A program made the position numbers and the translations under genes. DNA of 61,898 nucleotides. Origin: Bdellovibrionales bacterium GWB1_55_8. GTDB taxonomy: Bacteria; Bdellovibrionota; UBA1018. Position 1 is the stretch's first letter; every line of letters starts with the position of its first letter. The notes below the pieces were generated by a model. The model searched no databases, was not told the origin of the DNA, and saw only the letters and a list, made by a program, of their open reading frames with translations. Shown here in pieces: positions 1 to 10,000 of the stretch. The DNA is taken from NCBI GenBank assembly GCA_001769835.1, contig MEPR01000037.1, positions 1 through 61,898 on the forward strand, given 5' to 3'.

Positions 1-225
<225 letters not shown>

Positions 226-263
226 TCAGACAATAACTCAGACTTCACGTGTGAGCTAGTGGG

Positions 264-1640
264 CTATTTCGGTCCTCTTCCGGTCCTCTCCCGATGTTCC
301 GGAAGCAGGCTCGGCATATCCGGCGCGACGCCGGTACGCTTTCTCTCCTTCATGTGGATATGGTAGGCGGGGCCGTAGTCGCCCTGAGTGGCGCCTTCAT
401 GAACATGAACGTAGCCCACGAATCCGGCGGAGATGGTCAGCTGCGCGAGCCAGAGTGCCCCCAGGGCCGCACGCCATTTGTTACGCAGGCTTTCCGGGCC
501 GGAAAGGGCCATTCGCGAGAGCCAGACGTATTCCAGCGGAAAGGTGATGCACATGTAATAGCGGCGGATATTCACGCCCGTCAGCGTTAAAAGGACACCG
601 AATCCCCAGAGAGATGAGTTCTGCACGAAAGCGGTCTGCGACCCTCTTCCAACTGAAGTGTCAATCAACTCCGGCAGTCCTCCATGAACTTTTTTGAGCC
701 CCCTTCCGATTCCTTTGGCCAAGACGGAAATCGAAACAAGCAGCGCGAGCAGGTGAGCGGCTCCGATCAGGAATGTAGGCTGGCCTGCGATGATCGGGTA
801 GCGAATAAAGTCACTGATCTGCGCGATTTGGGATTGGCCCCGCAGGAGCCCCAGCGGGTTTCCGAGCGTGAGGCCGGTAGGATCCGTGATCCAGAAGACC
901 CAGAATTTGAGTTGAAGCATCTGGGAAAGTGATGCGGACGCCTGACCCTGCAGGGGGGCGCTGAGAATGTGAAGGAACCAGGGAATGAGCGGCAGTGCGC
1001 CCAAGACGGAGCCAAAAAACCACCCTTTCCAGTGCACCTGACGGCGGCCGAAGAACAAGGTCCAGAGCACCAGTGCCAGAGCGAAGAAGAAACCCGCCAT
1101 GTGGATCTGGCCCAGCCAGGCTCCGATGAGACCCCAGAAAAAAGCTCCCCAAGCCGTGTGCCGTCGCCACCAGCCCATGAGCGTGGCCATGGTGAAAGCA
1201 GGCAGGAAAGGCTGAGGCCAGAGTTTTCTTTGATACAGGATGAGAAACGGATTTACGCAGGCAAAAACGAATGCCCAGAGCCAGGGCTCTCGTTCCTCGC
1301 GATCGCGTATGAAGCGGAACGCAAAAGGAATAATCAGTCCCACTCCGAGCATCGCAAACAGCCGAACAGCCGTGGCGAGCCCTGTGGGAGTCGTGATCCC
1401 GAAAATCTTCGCAAGTGCGATGAATACCCAGACGCTCATACCTGGATTGCGCCAGTAAACGCCAGAGGGCATCCCAACCCAAGGCCAGCTGGTCATGTCG
1501 CCCGCAAGCTGGGTTTGGATGAAATTGTATTCCTCGTCTTCCTTGTACTCCATGTCCTCGGGGTAAAGCAGTCGGAGGGTCAGTCCGCAGAAGAATGAGA
1601 ACAGGAGAAGCCATTTCCAATGCCGGGCAAAAGTCTTCAT
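264..1640 (-). CDS. GT39/ArnT-like polytopic membrane glycosyltransferase
   Basis: A protein of 458 residues with about ten hydrophobic segments and the layout of GT-C glycosyltransferases. These use polyprenyl-phosphate sugars as donors and work on the outer face of the inner membrane. After the first membrane segment comes an acidic loop, EDEEYNF (D35, E36, E37), in the place where PMT/ArnT-family enzymes carry catalytic acidic residues. The ATG overlaps the stop of the upstream triple-fusion gene (ATGA) and has a strong AAGGAGGT ribosome site just before it, so the start is secure. It is the last gene of the metH operon. The acceptor is not readable from sequence. Because the two genes before it also look like dolichyl/polyprenyl-phosphate sugar enzymes, a shared glycolipid or protein-glycan pathway is my inference. 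Confidence 0.75.
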   Translation of the reverse strand: MKTFARHWKWLLLFSFFCGLTLRLLYPEDMEYKEDEEYNFIQTQLAGDMTSWPWVGMPSGVYWRNPGMSVWVFIALAKIFGITTPTGLATAVRLFAMLGVGLIIPFAFRFIRDREEREPWLWAFVFACVNPFLILYQRKLWPQPFLPAFTMATLMGWWRRHTAWGAFFWGLIGAWLGQIHMAGFFFALALVLWTLFFGRRQVHWKGWFFGSVLGALPLIPWFLHILSAPLQGQASASLSQMLQLKFWVFWITDPTGLTLGNPLGLLRGQSQIAQISDFIRYPIIAGQPTFLIGAAHLLALLVSISVLAKGIGRGLKKVHGGLPELIDTSVGRGSQTAFVQNSSLWGFGVLLTLTGVNIRRYYMCITFPLEYVWLSRMALSGPESLRNKWRAALGALWLAQLTISAGFVGYVHVHEGATQGDYGPAYHIHMKERKRTGVAPDMPSLLPEHRERTGRGPK

Positions 1641-4459
1641 GAGCGACCTCCTTGCTGCGTTCCCGTCGAAAACTTCGCAAGCTGGCGAAAAGTCAGAAAC
1701 TCCGTCACCCGTCCCGTCACGTAATCATCGGGGTTTTCAAAGAGGTCTCCGTCGACCCAGGAAGCCGGATGAGTGATGACTTCAGTTCCGGGTATCGCGC
1801 GGGCAAGTTTCCTCGCGAGCCCGGGAGGGTCCTGGAAATCACCAGAGAGAGGGTAAAGGAAAGGGGAGAATTCCAGGCCCAAAGAACGGAAGCTGCCTCT
1901 GGAGAGCCAGGAAAGAATCAACAGAGGAAATTTGGAGGAGGCACAGAGCTTCCAGTCATGAGGTAAACGAGTGCCTTCAATTCCGACTTGTTTCATGTCA
2001 TCTGCGATGCAATTCAGCAAACCGGGGATGACATGAACGTGATGATGTCCGTCCAGATAAACGGGCCGGACACCGGCGGCGGCAAGCTTTTCGAGCTGCG
2101 CTCGAAATTCAGCACGTATATATTCCTGAAGCCGGCGTTTTCTTCCGGGAAGAAACCAGTTCAGAAGAAGCACGAACGGGGTGGGATATCGCTTTCCATA
2201 AGTCAGATTGAAATGTATGCCGAGCCCGACGTTTGGGAGTTCGAGAAGATCCTTCAGCTGAAATGAGAGATAACGTGCATCGGCCATCAGAGAAACCCGG
2301 CTGATGACTCCGCGCTTCGCCAGTTCAAGAATTCCGGCGTTCACCGCCGGCGACATTCCCCAATCGTCCGCGCTGACCGCGAGGTCAGCGAAGTTGACAG
2401 CGGAGCCCCGATAGAGTCCGAGCCCTTTTCTCCTCATGAGCGCGGGCATACCGAAGCTAATGGACAAGGTTTCGTGGATCATTCGGTTGATCGGTTTTTC
2501 CTGAGACAGGTGAATGGTCACCGGCAGTTCCGTTTCCTTGAGCTCCTCTGCCCGGGTCACAAGACAAACCTCGAGGTCAAACAGAAATCCGTTGGTGCTC
2601 TGCTGCGAGAAAATCGCGATCGCCGCGCGCCTTGTGAGTGCCAGAGTTCCGGAGTGAGTGTCGGTCGTTTTGATTCCAAGCAGAGCTCTTACCAGGCGAT
2701 TAAAGGTGAGCCCCAGGCGATGTCTTCCGTAAACGAGTGAAAGAACGCGTACGGGTATCCGGAACCGCGATTCAGGGTGCCGCCGGTTCGCCCGCACGAT
2801 ATCCAGTTCAGGTTGCGAGGCCAGGCGATCGAGCGCGAGGCGGAAGAACTCAGGAGCACAGGGCTGGTCAAAATGGGCGAAGAGAAGCGTCCTGCCGGAG
2901 GAATGCAGAAAGCCCTGGCGCAAGGCCGCGCCTCTGCCCCAGGCCTGAGGCGTCGGCAGAATGACCGCACTCGGGGGGACGGTATTCGCTTTGAATTGAA
3001 TTTGCCCTGTCATCCGCGCATCAGCAGCGGTCTCAGAATAGGGGACGATCAGAATCTCAAGATCGTTTATCTCGGTCAGTGAATTTCGGACATCCTGCGC
3101 GATCCTCGATGCGTACGAGAGACTCGTAGCAGGGTCAGAGAGCGCACGAAGGGGAAGAGGGAGAATGAAAGAGACCGATCGGGCAGGTGCTTCCGGTTCC
3201 TTCAGCCAGGGACCAGCCGAGGGTGCGCCGAGGATCCCCCGCGTATTCAGAACCCAAGGGGCGGGACGACTTTCATTGAACGCCTGACGAATCACCGCAA
3301 TGAATAGGATGATGGTGCTGAATAATGGAACGGATGCTTTCTGCAGTCCGAAAAAAAGTGTGTCAGGCATCAGGTCTTTGCCTGCCAGTGAAAGCGTCAG
3401 GAAGCCGAATCCGATCGCGAAGGTTGTGAGCTTTGACCTCGGGGAAAGAAAAAGCAAAGCCACCGGAATGCCAAGAGCTGTCAGGGAATACTTGAAGGTT
3501 TCCGGCATGAACCAGAGATAGGCAAAAAGGCCCGTCGAAAAGAAAAGGCCGCGTCCCAGGGCGGTGACAGGTGTCCTCATGGCCCATAAGAGCAGTAGCG
3601 CGAAAACGCCGGAAACAGAGGTCACCAGCCAGACCGCGTTCGCCGCAGCACCGTCCATCCATCCGGCTCCTGCGAGACGAAGCAGCAGGCTTTTCAGCGA
3701 CTGGCTTCCGTAATGGGAAGCATCAAAATAGGCGGAATCAGAACGAACGATGTGGATCCATCCCTTCCAAAGGTCTGAAACGGCCGATGTATCGGCAGCA
3801 AAGGCGATCCAGGCTGCGCTCATGGCAAACAATCCGAGGGCCAGCAGGACGGCAACAATCCAGGCGCGAATGGCCCTTTTCCAGCCATCGAGCGGCAGCA
3901 GCAGGTACTGGATGCCTGGGCCGATTTTCAGAAGCGTCGGAATCGAAAGCCAGGCGGCCGAGCGAGGAGTGTCGCCAGCCATGAACGCGTGAAGGCCTGC
4001 GGCAAAGCCCAGGAACATCAGGCTCGAGATCTGACCGATCGTAAAACTATCGAGGCAGAACCGAAGAATGAAGAGACTTGAGGCCGCAGTGATCCAGTTA
4101 CTGGTGGATCGCGGAGCTCCGGCTGCTTCAAGAGCCCGTCGGATGAAAAGAAAACCTGCCAGAAACCAGCTGTACTGAAAAAGATACCAGACAACGCCCG
4201 CCGTCTGAAACGAGAGCAGCCCGAACGGCAGAAAAAAAGGCAGGGCCAGCGGAGTGTAACGAAAGGGAGACGCCCCGTCCTGAAGTGAATAGATCGCGTC
4301 CCATTCGCCTGCGAGTGCGCGCGTGGCCGCACGATGATAAACCAAAAAATCGGTATAGCCGGTTTTACCGAATACCTTGTATGCGTAAAGCGGCAGAACG
4401 ATGGCCGCGAGAACCAGCGCCAGCCGGATGAAAGCCTTCTGGATACCCGTCCTGTTCAT
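1637..4459 (-). CDS. Triple fusion: GT87-like membrane mannosyltransferase + GT2-like domain + YdjC/ChbG-like deacetylase
   Basis: The start is the ATG at 4459, which overlaps the upstream stop as ATGA behind GGAGGA; an ATG eight codons upstream lacks this. The product has 940 residues. Residues 1-395 are polytopic and carry FRYTPLALPFF (66-76), as in GT87/DUF2029 polyprenyl-phosphate-mannose transferases. Residues 425-690 resemble the GT2 domain of the neighbouring gene (shared YGRHRLGL and IKTTDT), but the DAD metal motif has become AHFD (528-531), so this copy may not transfer sugar. Residues 690-930 match the YdjC/ChbG carbohydrate deacetylase family, with SADDWG (697-701), GIHFNLT (H749), DGHHHVHV (803-810) and ITHPA (H897) as probable metal and catalytic residues. 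The combination suggests one enzyme that adds and then deacetylates an N-acetylated sugar on a lipid carrier; that is inference. Confidence 0.8.
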   Translation of the reverse strand: MNRTGIQKAFIRLALVLAAIVLPLYAYKVFGKTGYTDFLVYHRAATRALAGEWDAIYSLQDGASPFRYTPLALPFFLPFGLLSFQTAGVVWYLFQYSWFLAGFLFIRRALEAAGAPRSTSNWITAASSLFILRFCLDSFTIGQISSLMFLGFAAGLHAFMAGDTPRSAAWLSIPTLLKIGPGIQYLLLPLDGWKRAIRAWIVAVLLALGLFAMSAAWIAFAADTSAVSDLWKGWIHIVRSDSAYFDASHYGSQSLKSLLLRLAGAGWMDGAAANAVWLVTSVSGVFALLLLWAMRTPVTALGRGLFFSTGLFAYLWFMPETFKYSLTALGIPVALLFLSPRSKLTTFAIGFGFLTLSLAGKDLMPDTLFFGLQKASVPLFSTIILFIAVIRQAFNESRPAPWVLNTRGILGAPSAGPWLKEPEAPARSVSFILPLPLRALSDPATSLSYASRIAQDVRNSLTEINDLEILIVPYSETAADARMTGQIQFKANTVPPSAVILPTPQAWGRGAALRQGFLHSSGRTLLFAHFDQPCAPEFFRLALDRLASQPELDIVRANRRHPESRFRIPVRVLSLVYGRHRLGLTFNRLVRALLGIKTTDTHSGTLALTRRAAIAIFSQQSTNGFLFDLEVCLVTRAEELKETELPVTIHLSQEKPINRMIHETLSISFGMPALMRRKGLGLYRGSAVNFADLAVSADDWGMSPAVNAGILELAKRGVISRVSLMADARYLSFQLKDLLELPNVGLGIHFNLTYGKRYPTPFVLLLNWFLPGRKRRLQEYIRAEFRAQLEKLAAAGVRPVYLDGHHHVHVIPGLLNCIADDMKQVGIEGTRLPHDWKLCASSKFPLLILSWLSRGSFRSLGLEFSPFLYPLSGDFQDPPGLARKLARAIPGTEVITHPASWVDGDLFENPDDYVTGRVTEFLTFRQLAKFSTGTQQGGRS

Positions 4460-5952
4460 GGGTTTCCTCCGGCTTTGCGGCAAACGAAAAGGACATCAGA
4501 AAAAAAGCTGCTGCTGCACGGTTCCGAATGGACATCGAAGCCGGCGCTCCTGAAGAGTTCTTCCCATCCGGCACGCGAGCGGAAATGCAATTCAAGTTCA
4601 TTGGCCTGAGTGAAGCCGACCCATGTCGCCAGGCGTTCATAGAGCCTGTTCCAGCGCGCAATAATCGCGGCGAAGCCCTGAGGTGACGGTTCAACCTCAC
4701 GAACCAGAAGGACGCCTTCGTTTTCCAGGTGATCAAAGGCGTCTTTGGCCATTGCGGCCTGCTGAGCGGGTGAAAAATAGTGAAAAACATCGATCATCGA
4801 TATTCCCGTGAACGGGCCCTCCGGCATCGGTGATACGCCACCTACGCGGAACTCGAGATTCAGAAGTCCTGTTGCTGCCGCTTTGGCCTGTGCAATTCGA
4901 CTGGAGTCATGGTCGATCGCGAGAATTCCGCGTTGGGAGGAGCCGAGCGCGCTCCAGATCGAAAGAAGACCATGCCCGCAGCCGAGGTCGAGGATCCGGC
5001 CTTTCCGCGGCAGCCAACTGGCCATCGTGCGGTAGGGGGTGAGCTTCCAGCGAACCCAGAGAAAAAAGCGGGTGCCTAGGTCTGCCCCGGTAAAACGCTC
5101 CACGATCCATTCCCGCTTTTTGTCGCCACGGTAGGCCCCCGCGTGGTGCCGCAATACGATTCGACTGAGCCAGTAGCCCGCGAGCACGGATTGCCTCATC
5201 ACGCGAACGGTGCTTTTCTCGCTTCGGAGAAAGAGTTCCACTGTGAGTTCCTTCTGGCGGAACCCCTGCGCGCTGGCGGTGAGGAAGAACTCGAGATCGA
5301 AGAAAAAGCCCGGACAGATCTGCCTGCGGAACGCCTGATTCGCGAATTCCCGAGTCATGGCTTTGATGCCGGCTTGCGTATCGGTCGTTTTAATCGGCAG
5401 AAGAAAGCGAACGAGGCTGTTGAACCAAAGTCCCAGACGGTGACGGCCGTAGGCTAGTGGAAGTAAAGTGACCGGCACTTCGAACTGGCTGTCGGGCAGA
5501 CGCCGGTTGCCTGTCACAAAATCACAGCCATTGCGGAGATCCACCGCCGCCCGAGTCAAAAAAGAAAGATCGTACGGGAGATCAGCGTCCGTGAAGAATA
5601 TCCAGGCACCTCGTGAGGCCAGAAAACCTGTACGTAAAGCGGCACCTTTTCCGGCGGTGCCCCGATGAGGGCAGACCCGCACATGTGGATGCTTCTTCCG
5701 TATATCCTCGGCGACCTCAATGCTCTGGTCGTTTTCCGATGAGCCTTCTCCAGGATTCGGGATCAGAATCACTTCGTAATCGTCCGGGAACTGCTGATCG
5801 AGATGCCGGCAGGCCTGCCGCACGGTTTCGAGCAGTTCAGAGCCTACGGCACGCGCCGGAATCAGCAAGGTTGCAGCAAGCGCCGGGCCGGCCTCGTCAG
5901 CGTCTCCTCGGTGATCAGCGGGCTTGAGCCCTCGCATCTCACGAATAATCAT
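4456..5952 (-). CDS. Fusion: GT2 (dolichyl-phosphate glucosyltransferase-like) + SAM-dependent methyltransferase
   Basis: A protein of 498 residues. Residues 25-275 are a GT2 glycosyltransferase of the Alg5/DPM1 type: GKGAALRTGF (101-110), then TDADLPY (121-127), which holds an intact DxD metal and nucleotide-sugar motif, then YGRHRLGL (168-175) and IKTTDT (187-192). Residues 300-495 are a class I methyltransferase with motif I LDLGCGHG (321-328) and an acidic IDHD at the end of strand 2. The ATG overlaps the preceding stop (ATGA) behind GGAGG. The GT2 half is a paralogue of the middle domain of the next gene, but this copy keeps its catalytic residues. It probably makes a polyprenyl-phosphate-linked sugar; what the methyltransferase half modifies cannot be read. 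Confidence 0.8.
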   Translation of the reverse strand: MIIREMRGLKPADHRGDADEAGPALAATLLIPARAVGSELLETVRQACRHLDQQFPDDYEVILIPNPGEGSSENDQSIEVAEDIRKKHPHVRVCPHRGTAGKGAALRTGFLASRGAWIFFTDADLPYDLSFLTRAAVDLRNGCDFVTGNRRLPDSQFEVPVTLLPLAYGRHRLGLWFNSLVRFLLPIKTTDTQAGIKAMTREFANQAFRRQICPGFFFDLEFFLTASAQGFRQKELTVELFLRSEKSTVRVMRQSVLAGYWLSRIVLRHHAGAYRGDKKREWIVERFTGADLGTRFFLWVRWKLTPYRTMASWLPRKGRILDLGCGHGLLSIWSALGSSQRGILAIDHDSSRIAQAKAAATGLLNLEFRVGGVSPMPEGPFTGISMIDVFHYFSPAQQAAMAKDAFDHLENEGVLLVREVEPSPQGFAAIIARWNRLYERLATWVGFTQANELELHFRSRAGWEELFRSAGFDVHSEPCSSSFFSDVLFVCRKAGGNP

Positions 5953-7013
5953 CGGCCGCCTCCGATTCGATCATGGACTTCATCGAGGAGGGCCAGCGCA
6001 GCTTCGGCATCTTCAGGCGTGTGGAGAGCCAATCCGCAGGCCGGGGTGAGGAGAGACGTCTCCAGGAGATTCCGAATGCGCTCCGGTTCGTCATGCCAGG
6101 CTTCGTCGAGGCGCTCGCGGAGTTCACGGACCAGATCCTCGGAGCGCAGGGATCGGAGCTGCGAAGTTTGCCCGGTAGGGATCACCCCGAGCGCCAAACG
6201 GCCGCCAGCCGCGAGGAATTTTTCGGCGGACTTCTTGTTTTCTCCTGCCAGGAGGCCTGCCAGGCTCAGGCTCGTGTCGATGGACAGGATGTCGATACCG
6301 AGGCCCAAAACGGCACCCCAGTCGGTGTTGCTGCAGACATGAAGCCCCACCCGGTTGCCTTCTTTTTTCAGAGCCTGGATAAGGAGTTTCAGCTCGCTGA
6401 GTGCAACGACGTGCCTGGGATTCGACAGCGAGAGAGAATACAGGCCGGGCTCATCCAGGAACAAGATGGGCCGCACCCCTGTCTGAGCAAGACGTCGACA
6501 CATCCCGAGTGATCGAGCGAGGATCAGCCGGAAAATCTGTGTATCCAGTCCCGGCAGATCTCCCAGGTCGCATCCCTCCTTGGATCGCAAGGCCCAGCGT
6601 GCGGTCAGAGGACCGGCGATTTGGATTTTGGCTTCCTTCGGGGTTGCGATCTTGCTCTCAGCGAGTTCCCAGACGAACGCCTGCCAGCTGCTGGAAACCG
6701 ATGTGCCTGGTTCAAAGCTTGAAAAGGCAAATGCATCAGAAGGACTCTTGATGAAAGCTTTCTGCAATCTGCGCTCAAGGTCTTGCGCGCGGCTGGCCCA
6801 GATGTCAGGCGCGATCAAACAGGTGCCATCGGATTGGGCCTGGAGCCCGGGAATTCCTTCGAGCGCCTGGGCGAGCATGAATTCCCACGGATTACGGATG
6901 GGAATCTGCGGAAGGAAGGGAATTCCCATGCGAAAGCTGTGGTCGAGCGCCGCGTCCACATTGTGATGAGGAAGGCTGCCGATTCCGGTCGTTCTTCTAG
7001 CGTTGGTCTTCAT
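5949..7013 (-). CDS. Core-MetE/UROD-superfamily zinc methyltransferase
   Basis: A 354-residue TIM-barrel protein of the uroporphyrinogen decarboxylase/MetE superfamily. It begins with TGIGSLPHHNVDAAL and carries the zinc pattern of MetE-type enzymes: LHVCSN (H225, C227), SIDTS (D246, where MetE has Glu) and TPACGL (C326). The ATG at 7013 is preceded by AAGGGGGG and lies inside the end of metH (17-base overlap); an ATG 19 codons further up has no such site. It lacks the N-terminal half of full MetE, so it resembles the short core-MetE proteins that use methylcorrinoid or another methyl donor. Coupling to metH supports a role in homocysteine methylation or corrinoid methyl transfer. A heme pathway HemE is unlikely given the H-x-C...C zinc set. 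Confidence 0.75.
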   Translation of the reverse strand: MKTNARRTTGIGSLPHHNVDAALDHSFRMGIPFLPQIPIRNPWEFMLAQALEGIPGLQAQSDGTCLIAPDIWASRAQDLERRLQKAFIKSPSDAFAFSSFEPGTSVSSSWQAFVWELAESKIATPKEAKIQIAGPLTARWALRSKEGCDLGDLPGLDTQIFRLILARSLGMCRRLAQTGVRPILFLDEPGLYSLSLSNPRHVVALSELKLLIQALKKEGNRVGLHVCSNTDWGAVLGLGIDILSIDTSLSLAGLLAGENKKSAEKFLAAGGRLALGVIPTGQTSQLRSLRSEDLVRELRERLDEAWHDEPERIRNLLETSLLTPACGLALHTPEDAEAALALLDEVHDRIGGGR

Positions 7014-10000
7014 CAGACCCCCCTTGGGTTCCAACGGAAAAATAAACGGCGGCCGGATGATGAAATGCAATACCTGAAACGCTCGATTCCGGATCCATCA
7101 TCATGCCCTCGGTCAGCTGAACGCCGATCTCTTCGGCCCTGAGCGCTTGAAAGAGGATCTGCTGATCATCGAGGCGTGGGCAGGCAGGATAGCCGAAGGA
7201 GTAGCGCTTCCCCCGGTAGCGAGCCTGAAACCGCTCAATTGAGGAGAGTTCGACAGGATCCGGATATCCCCACATGGCGCGCAGCCGCGCGTGAAGCAAC
7301 TCGGCATAACCTTCCGCTAATTCGATGGCGAGAGCCTGCAACACATGAGACCGAAGGTATTCGCCTCGATTTTTCAAGGCCTCCGCGAGTTCTCTGACTC
7401 CGCGCCCCACGGTGACGACAAAGAGCGCGACTGAGTCGGCACTGCCACCCTTGGGCGATACGTAATCCGCGAGGCACAGTCCGTTGTTTCCTGGCTGACG
7501 AGGGAAGCTGAAATTCGCGCAGGTCTTTTCATTTTCATCGAGAAGTTCAATGGAATTGCCTTGGGAAAATGCGCGGAAGAACTGATAGACCGCGGCAGGT
7601 TGAAGGACTTCGGTGTTTCGGAATTCATTCTTGATCACCTCAACCGTGTCCGCCACTTCGAGTGAGCCGGGATCATTGATTTCGAGTTCGTGGCGAATCT
7701 TTGGATCTGAAATGTGAGGAAGGAGTCGCGCGACCGAACCTTTGACTCCGAGATGTCTGCCATAAAGCATCAGAGGATTGATGAATCCCCAGATCTGCTC
7801 AAGAGGCGTGTTTCGAATCAAGTGCCGTTCAAAATCCGGAGGTGAAGGAAGTTCGGGGAGTATCGCGACCGCAGAGGAGCGAATTTGCGATACGGAGGGA
7901 GGAGGGGCGGCTACAGGTCTGCTTTCAGCCAGTTTGGCGCGTCCTTCAGCGAGTTCGCTTCGAAATTTTGCGAATTTTTCCGAATTCACGACGGTTTTCG
8001 CGAGTTCCAGACCGTTCATCGCGTCCGAGGCGTAGGTCACCGTACCGCCTTCGTAGACTTTGGCGATATGACGATCAACATACGATCGTGTGAGCGCCGC
8101 TCCTCCCAGGAGAAGCGGTAACTTGATTCCGGCTTTCGCGAAATCCTCGGCGGTCGCGAGCATCTGGTGCGCGGACTTCACCAGGAGTCCCGAAAGACCG
8201 ATCATGTCCGGCTGGTGCTTGCGAGCCGCTTCAATGAGCTGCTCGGGCGGAACCTTGATGCCGAGGTTGATTACGTCAAATCCGTTGTTCGTCAGAATGA
8301 TTTCGACGAGATTCTTGCCGATGTCATGGACATCGCCCTTCACCGTGGCCAGAAGGACTTTTCCGCGGGATGCGCTCGCGGATTTTTCCATGTAGGGCTC
8401 GAGGTGATTTACCGCGGCTTTCATCACTTCCGCCGACTGAAGCACTTCCGCGACAATCAGCTGGTTCTTATTGAAAAGACGCCCCACTTCGTCCATTCCG
8501 GACATCAGCGGTCCGTTGATGATCTCGAGCGGCTTCATCGATCGAAGAGCCTGATCGAGGTCGGCCTGTAATCCGTCTTTTGCGCCTTCGATGACGTATC
8601 GGGAAAGGCGTTCAAGTAACGGCAGCTGAGCCCTTTGGCTCAAGGGCTCAGGAGTTTTCTTGTTCCGAAAATGCGCTGCGAACGCGGCAACCCGGTCACC
8701 TCCGCCGCGCACGAACAGAAGATTTTCCGAGAGCTGTCGTTCCTTCTCGGGAATGCCCGCATACCGTTCCAGTTTTTCCGAATTGACGATGGCCAGATCC
8801 AGACCGGCTTGCACGCAGTGGTAGAGGAAAACCGAATTCAGTACCTCGCGCCCCGCTTGGGGGAGTCCGAAGCTGACGTTCGAAATGCCGAGGACCGTTC
8901 TGCATCGCGGGAAGGCGGACTTGATGGCGCGAAGGCCTTCGATAGTTTCCACTGCCGAGCCCGTGTATTGAGCGTCTCCTGACGCACAAGGGAAGACCAG
9001 CGGGTCGAAATAGAGGTCTTCGGACGCAAAACCGTATTTCTTCGTAAGGAGGTCATGCGTTCTTTGCGCAATCTCGAGTTTCCGCTGGCGGGTGAGGGCC
9101 ATGCCTTGTTTTGCATCCTCATCGATGGTCCCAACGACCAAGGCGGCGCCGAACCGACGAGCGAGGGGAGCGATCTGGGCAATGCGCTCTTCGCCGTTTT
9201 CCAGATTCACGGAGTTGATGATGGATTTACCCTGGCAGTAGGTCAGAGCGCTGGCGATCACGCCCACATCCGTTGAATCGATCATGATCGGGGCGCGTAC
9301 CTTGCGAACCAGCTGACCCATGAAGCTTCGCATATCCTTAAGCTCGTCACGATCCGGATTGGCTACGCACACGTCAATGATTTGAGCACCGTTACGAACC
9401 TGCACCCGGGCGATCTCGGCCGCTTCCTCGTACTTTTCAGCGGTGATCATCTCCTTGAATTTGCGGCTTCCGATCACGTTCGTTCGTTCACCTACGATAA
9501 TAGGGCGCGTCTCATCCGTGATTTCAAGATAATCGATTCCCGAGAGGCTCGAGCGGCTTGCTGCGGAAAACGTGCGTGGGGTCTGGCCTTTCGCGAGCAT
9601 TGAGAGAGCGCTGATATGTTCGGCGTTCGTGCCGCAGCAGCCTCCCACCAGATTCACCCAGCCGTTATTGATAAACCGCTTCACAATCGCGGACACCATT
9701 TTTGGGGATTCAAGGTAGTTTCCGTTTTCATCAGGCAAGCCCGCATTCGGAACGCATGCGATAGGAAAAGGGCTGAGCGCGGCAAGTGTTCGGAGGTGAT
9801 CGGTCATGAACTCAGGACCAGTCGCGCAGTTCAGGCCGACATAAAGAAGATCAATATGTGACAGGGAGGTGAGGAAAGCGTCCACTGTCTGGCCGGCAAG
9901 CATGGCACCCGTTGCTTCAATGGTCCCCGAGACTGCAATCGGAATCCTTCGAGAGCCTTCGTCAAAGAGGCGTTGGATCCCAAGAAGCGCCGCTTTCACA

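Noticed and set aside
811-1680. Long open frames opposite or offset to the GT39-like gene (289 and 209 codons)
   Set aside because: They are shadows in GC-rich coding DNA; they lack ribosome sites and membrane or domain patterns, while the overlapping GT39-like frame is well supported.
5949-7013. HemE (uroporphyrinogen decarboxylase)
   Set aside because: The H-x-C...C zinc ligands and coupling to metH fit MetE-type methyltransferases; the N-terminal arginine motif of HemE is not seen.
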